From: Lachnospiraceae bacterium | Lineage (GTDB): Bacteria > Bacillota_A > Clostridia > Lachnospirales > Lachnospiraceae | DNA: 7,096 nt | Direction of reading: 5' to 3' | Assembly: GCA_017540915.1 (NCBI GenBank) | Contig: JAFYAD010000350.1 | Span: 1 to 7,096 of the forward strand | Shown: piece after piece, positions 5,272 through 7,096 of the stretch | How the letters are laid out: every line of letters begins with the position of its first letter | Position numbering within the stretch: the stretch's first letter is position 1 | The notes under the pieces: generated by a model | Databases searched by the model: none | What the model saw: only the letters and a program-made list of their open reading frames with translations | Told to the model about the DNA's origin: nothing | Program-made: the position numbers and the translations under genes

Positions 5272-7096
5272 TCATACCTTCTCAAAAACCGGGCTGTACT
5301 CGATGGGTGCTGCGACTTTTACAGTCTGTCCGCCCTCGTAAACCTTGCCGTCGCTTGTAAGCGCCCACTTGCCTGCAGGCAGGTAGACCTCGCGCTCGAA
5401 CTGGTTGAGTTTAAATATAGGTGCCACGAGATACTTGTCACCAAACATGTACTGATCCTGAAGCTCCCAGCACTTTTCATCGTCCGGAAACTCGTAGAAC
5501 ATCGGCCTGATGAGAGGTGAACCGTTCTCAGAAGCCTCCTTGTACAGCGACTTGATGTAGTCGTGCATGGAGATACGGATATCATAGTAGTGGCGCATGA
5601 TGCGGTAATTATCCTCACCATAGCTCCAGAGCTCGTTGGGCTGACCTGTGTGCAGATATCCGCCGCCCCAGTCTCTGTTATCAAGAGGCGGTATGTCGTA
5701 AGGACCTCTGTCGCCGTGCATACGGAGAACTGCGGAATATACAGCGAACTGATACCATCTGATGAGTAATTGTCTGAAGTCGGGATCCTTTACATCGTCG
5801 GTCATGAAACCGCCGATATCTGTAGTCCACCACGGGATACCTGCGATACCCATGTTCAGGCCGCACTGAAGCTGATCGTAAAATGCCTCAAATGTAGAGG
5901 GAACATCACCTGACCATACCACATTCGCATACTTCTGGCTTCCGGCCCACGCGCAGCGAAGCAGGTTAGCGAAGGGCTTGCCCTCCTTTACCATCTCGTC
6001 GTAAAATACACGGCTGTACATCTGAGGGTACATATTCGACACCGCAAGCGCGGGTCCCTCGTAGTAGCGGTAGTTCTCGAAATCATATACGCCGTAGTCG
6101 GGCTCGGAGTTGTCGAGCCAGAACGCGTCGATGCCAAAATCCTTGTAATTCTTCTTGCATATCTCCCAGACATACTTCCTGGTCTCGGGGTTGAAGGTGT
6201 CGATCTCGACACAGTCGCCCTGATAGTCGTATGTCTGCATAGCGCCGCGCTCCGTTCTGATGAGAAGCCCGCGCTCTGCCATCGGGTAGAAATTCTCGCT
6301 CTTCCTGTCGACCGAGGGCCATACGGATACGATGACCTTGATACCCATGGAGTGGAGCTCGTCGACCATCGCCTTCGGATCCGGCCAGTACTTCGTATCG
6401 AACTTCCAGTCTCCCTGAACGGTCCAGTGGAAGAAATCGATGACGATCTGATCGATCTTGATGCCTTCCTTCTGATATGCTCTGGCCACCTCGAGCACCT
6501 CATCCTGTGTCCTGTAGCGAAGCTTGCACTGCCACAGGCCCATGAGCTCCTCGGGGAACTCGGGCGCGCGTCCGCTCACTGCGGTGTAGTTCTCCACGAT
6601 CTGCTTCGGTGTATCCGCAGCAGTCACCCAGTAATCCATCTCCTTCGTAGATCTCGCGATCCACTCAGTGTAGTTGTTGCCGAATGTCACGCGGCCCACA
6701 GCAGGGTTGTTCCAGAGAAGACCGTAGCCCTTCGATGAGAGCATGAAGGGAACGGATATCTGTGAATTCCTCTGCGCAAGCTCAAGCACGCATCCCTTTA
6801 AGTCCATGACATCCTGCTGGTACTGGCCCATACCGAATATCTTCTCTCCCTTGTTTGCCTCGAACTTGAGATTGAGTGAGAAATCATCTCCGCCGATGAT
6901 ACCCTTCCACTCTCTGTTCACGATCTTCAGGCAGCGGCTCTCCTTGGAGATGGTACCGCCGTAGGAGCGGAAATACTCGCGAAGCAAGAGCTCATCATCC
7001 CTGTAGATGGAAATGATGCCGACCATATTTACGACTATCTTCACGCGGCCGTTCTGTATGCTCGCCTCGGACGCGTAGCTGAACACTCCGTCGCCC
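5272..7096 (-). CDS. GH31 alpha-glycosidase (alpha-xylosidase/alpha-glucosidase type), N terminus beyond the right edge
   Basis: About 607 residues are visible. The frame stays open to the edge; the GTG at 7086 is an internal Val codon (GDGVFSYAS), not a likely start. Counting from it, residues 1-175 are the end of the N-terminal beta-sandwich and 180-515 the TIM barrel. Beta-sandwich domains follow to the stop. The catalytic nucleophile should be Asp 325 in FWLDNSEPD and the acid/base Asp 394 in WSGDVPSTFE. Substrate-site residues are Asp 217 in IVIDFFHW and His 457 in RMHGDRGP. Motifs GLWQCKLRYRTQDEVLEVAR and FFHWTVQGDWKFD fit the bacterial group usually annotated as alpha-xylosidase or alpha-glucosidase. 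No signal peptide can be judged, as the N terminus is missing. The enzyme probably releases xylose or glucose from short alpha-linked oligosaccharides; which one is not decided by sequence alone. Coding is intact and GC-rich, unlike the ABC operon. Confidence 0.95.
   Translation of the reverse strand, partial: GDGVFSYASEASIQNGRVKIVVNMVGIISIYRDDELLLREYFRSYGGTISKESRCLKIVNREWKGIIGGDDFSLNLKFEANKGEKIFGMGQYQQDVMDLKGCVLELAQRNSQISVPFMLSSKGYGLLWNNPAVGRVTFGNNYTEWIARSTKEMDYWVTAADTPKQIVENYTAVSGRAPEFPEELMGLWQCKLRYRTQDEVLEVARAYQKEGIKIDQIVIDFFHWTVQGDWKFDTKYWPDPKAMVDELHSMGIKVIVSVWPSVDRKSENFYPMAERGLLIRTERGAMQTYDYQGDCVEIDTFNPETRKYVWEICKKNYKDFGIDAFWLDNSEPDYGVYDFENYRYYEGPALAVSNMYPQMYSRVFYDEMVKEGKPFANLLRCAWAGSQKYANVVWSGDVPSTFEAFYDQLQCGLNMGIAGIPWWTTDIGGFMTDDVKDPDFRQLLIRWYQFAVYSAVLRMHGDRGPYDIPPLDNRDWGGGYLHTGQPNELWSYGEDNYRIMRHYYDIRISMHDYIKSLYKEASENGSPLIRPMFYEFPDDEKCWELQDQYMFGDKYLVAPIFKLNQFEREVYLPAGKWALTSDGKVYEGGQTVKVAAPIEYSPVFEKV

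Noticed and set aside
5988..6503. A 171-residue minus-strand open frame and other frames within 5254-6964
   Set aside because: They overlap the GH31 gene in other frames and are Arg/Ser-rich, typical of shadow frames in GC-rich coding DNA.
1..7096. The window as an exact complete circle
   Set aside because: Joining position 1 to 7096 leaves the GH31 frame short by two bases, so an exact circular closure is not supported.
1..7096. CRISPR arrays, tRNA or rRNA genes, transposases or integrases
   Set aside because: No regularly spaced repeats, no cloverleaf or rRNA-like sequence, and no recombinase motifs were seen on either strand.

Overview
This window looks like chromosomal DNA from a low- to mid-GC Gram-positive gut or rumen anaerobe, most likely a Clostridia/Lachnospiraceae-type bacterium. 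The reasons are strong AGGAGG-type ribosome sites, a perfect sigma-A-type promoter, a BspA-type leucine-rich-repeat surface protein and glycoside hydrolase family 31 (GH31) enzymes. The genus is a guess; no rRNA or tRNA gene is present to test it.

Layout. (1) Positions 1-249, minus strand: the N-terminal end of a GH31-type gene running off the left edge, with its ribosome site and a probable promoter in 296-323. (2) 387-1415, minus strand: a membrane-anchored LRR_5/BspA-like protein of 342 aa. (3) 1459-1498: a strong intrinsic terminator serving the next gene. (4) 1509-1922, minus strand: a small secreted beta-rich protein of 137 aa with no family I recognise. (5) 1923-2129: a divergent promoter region. 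(6) 2130-5068, plus strand: a tight three-gene operon for a MacB/FtsX-type ABC transporter, one ATPase plus two different four-helix permeases with large outside domains. (7) 5069-5271: intergenic DNA with an unexplained GC-rich palindromic stretch and the terminator of the next gene. (8) 5272-7096, minus strand: a nearly complete GH31 alpha-glycosidase (alpha-xylosidase/alpha-glucosidase type) lacking only its N terminus at the right edge.

Working model. The GH31 genes are GC-rich, ordinary carbohydrate-use genes. Between them lies an AT-richer accessory block: a secreted protein facing, across a shared promoter region, an ABC transporter of the kind linked to export of, or self-protection against, bacteriocins and other envelope-active peptides. 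The arrangement recalls lactococcin-972-like loci, but the secreted protein does not clearly match that family, so the pairing is the most interesting candidate new system here. The LRR protein lies just beyond the secreted protein, but a terminator separates them, so a shared function is unproven.

The two GH31 pieces at the window ends are almost exactly complementary: the left has the N terminus and the right has everything else. This means either two paralogues flank the block, or the region was shaped by duplication, circularisation or assembly.
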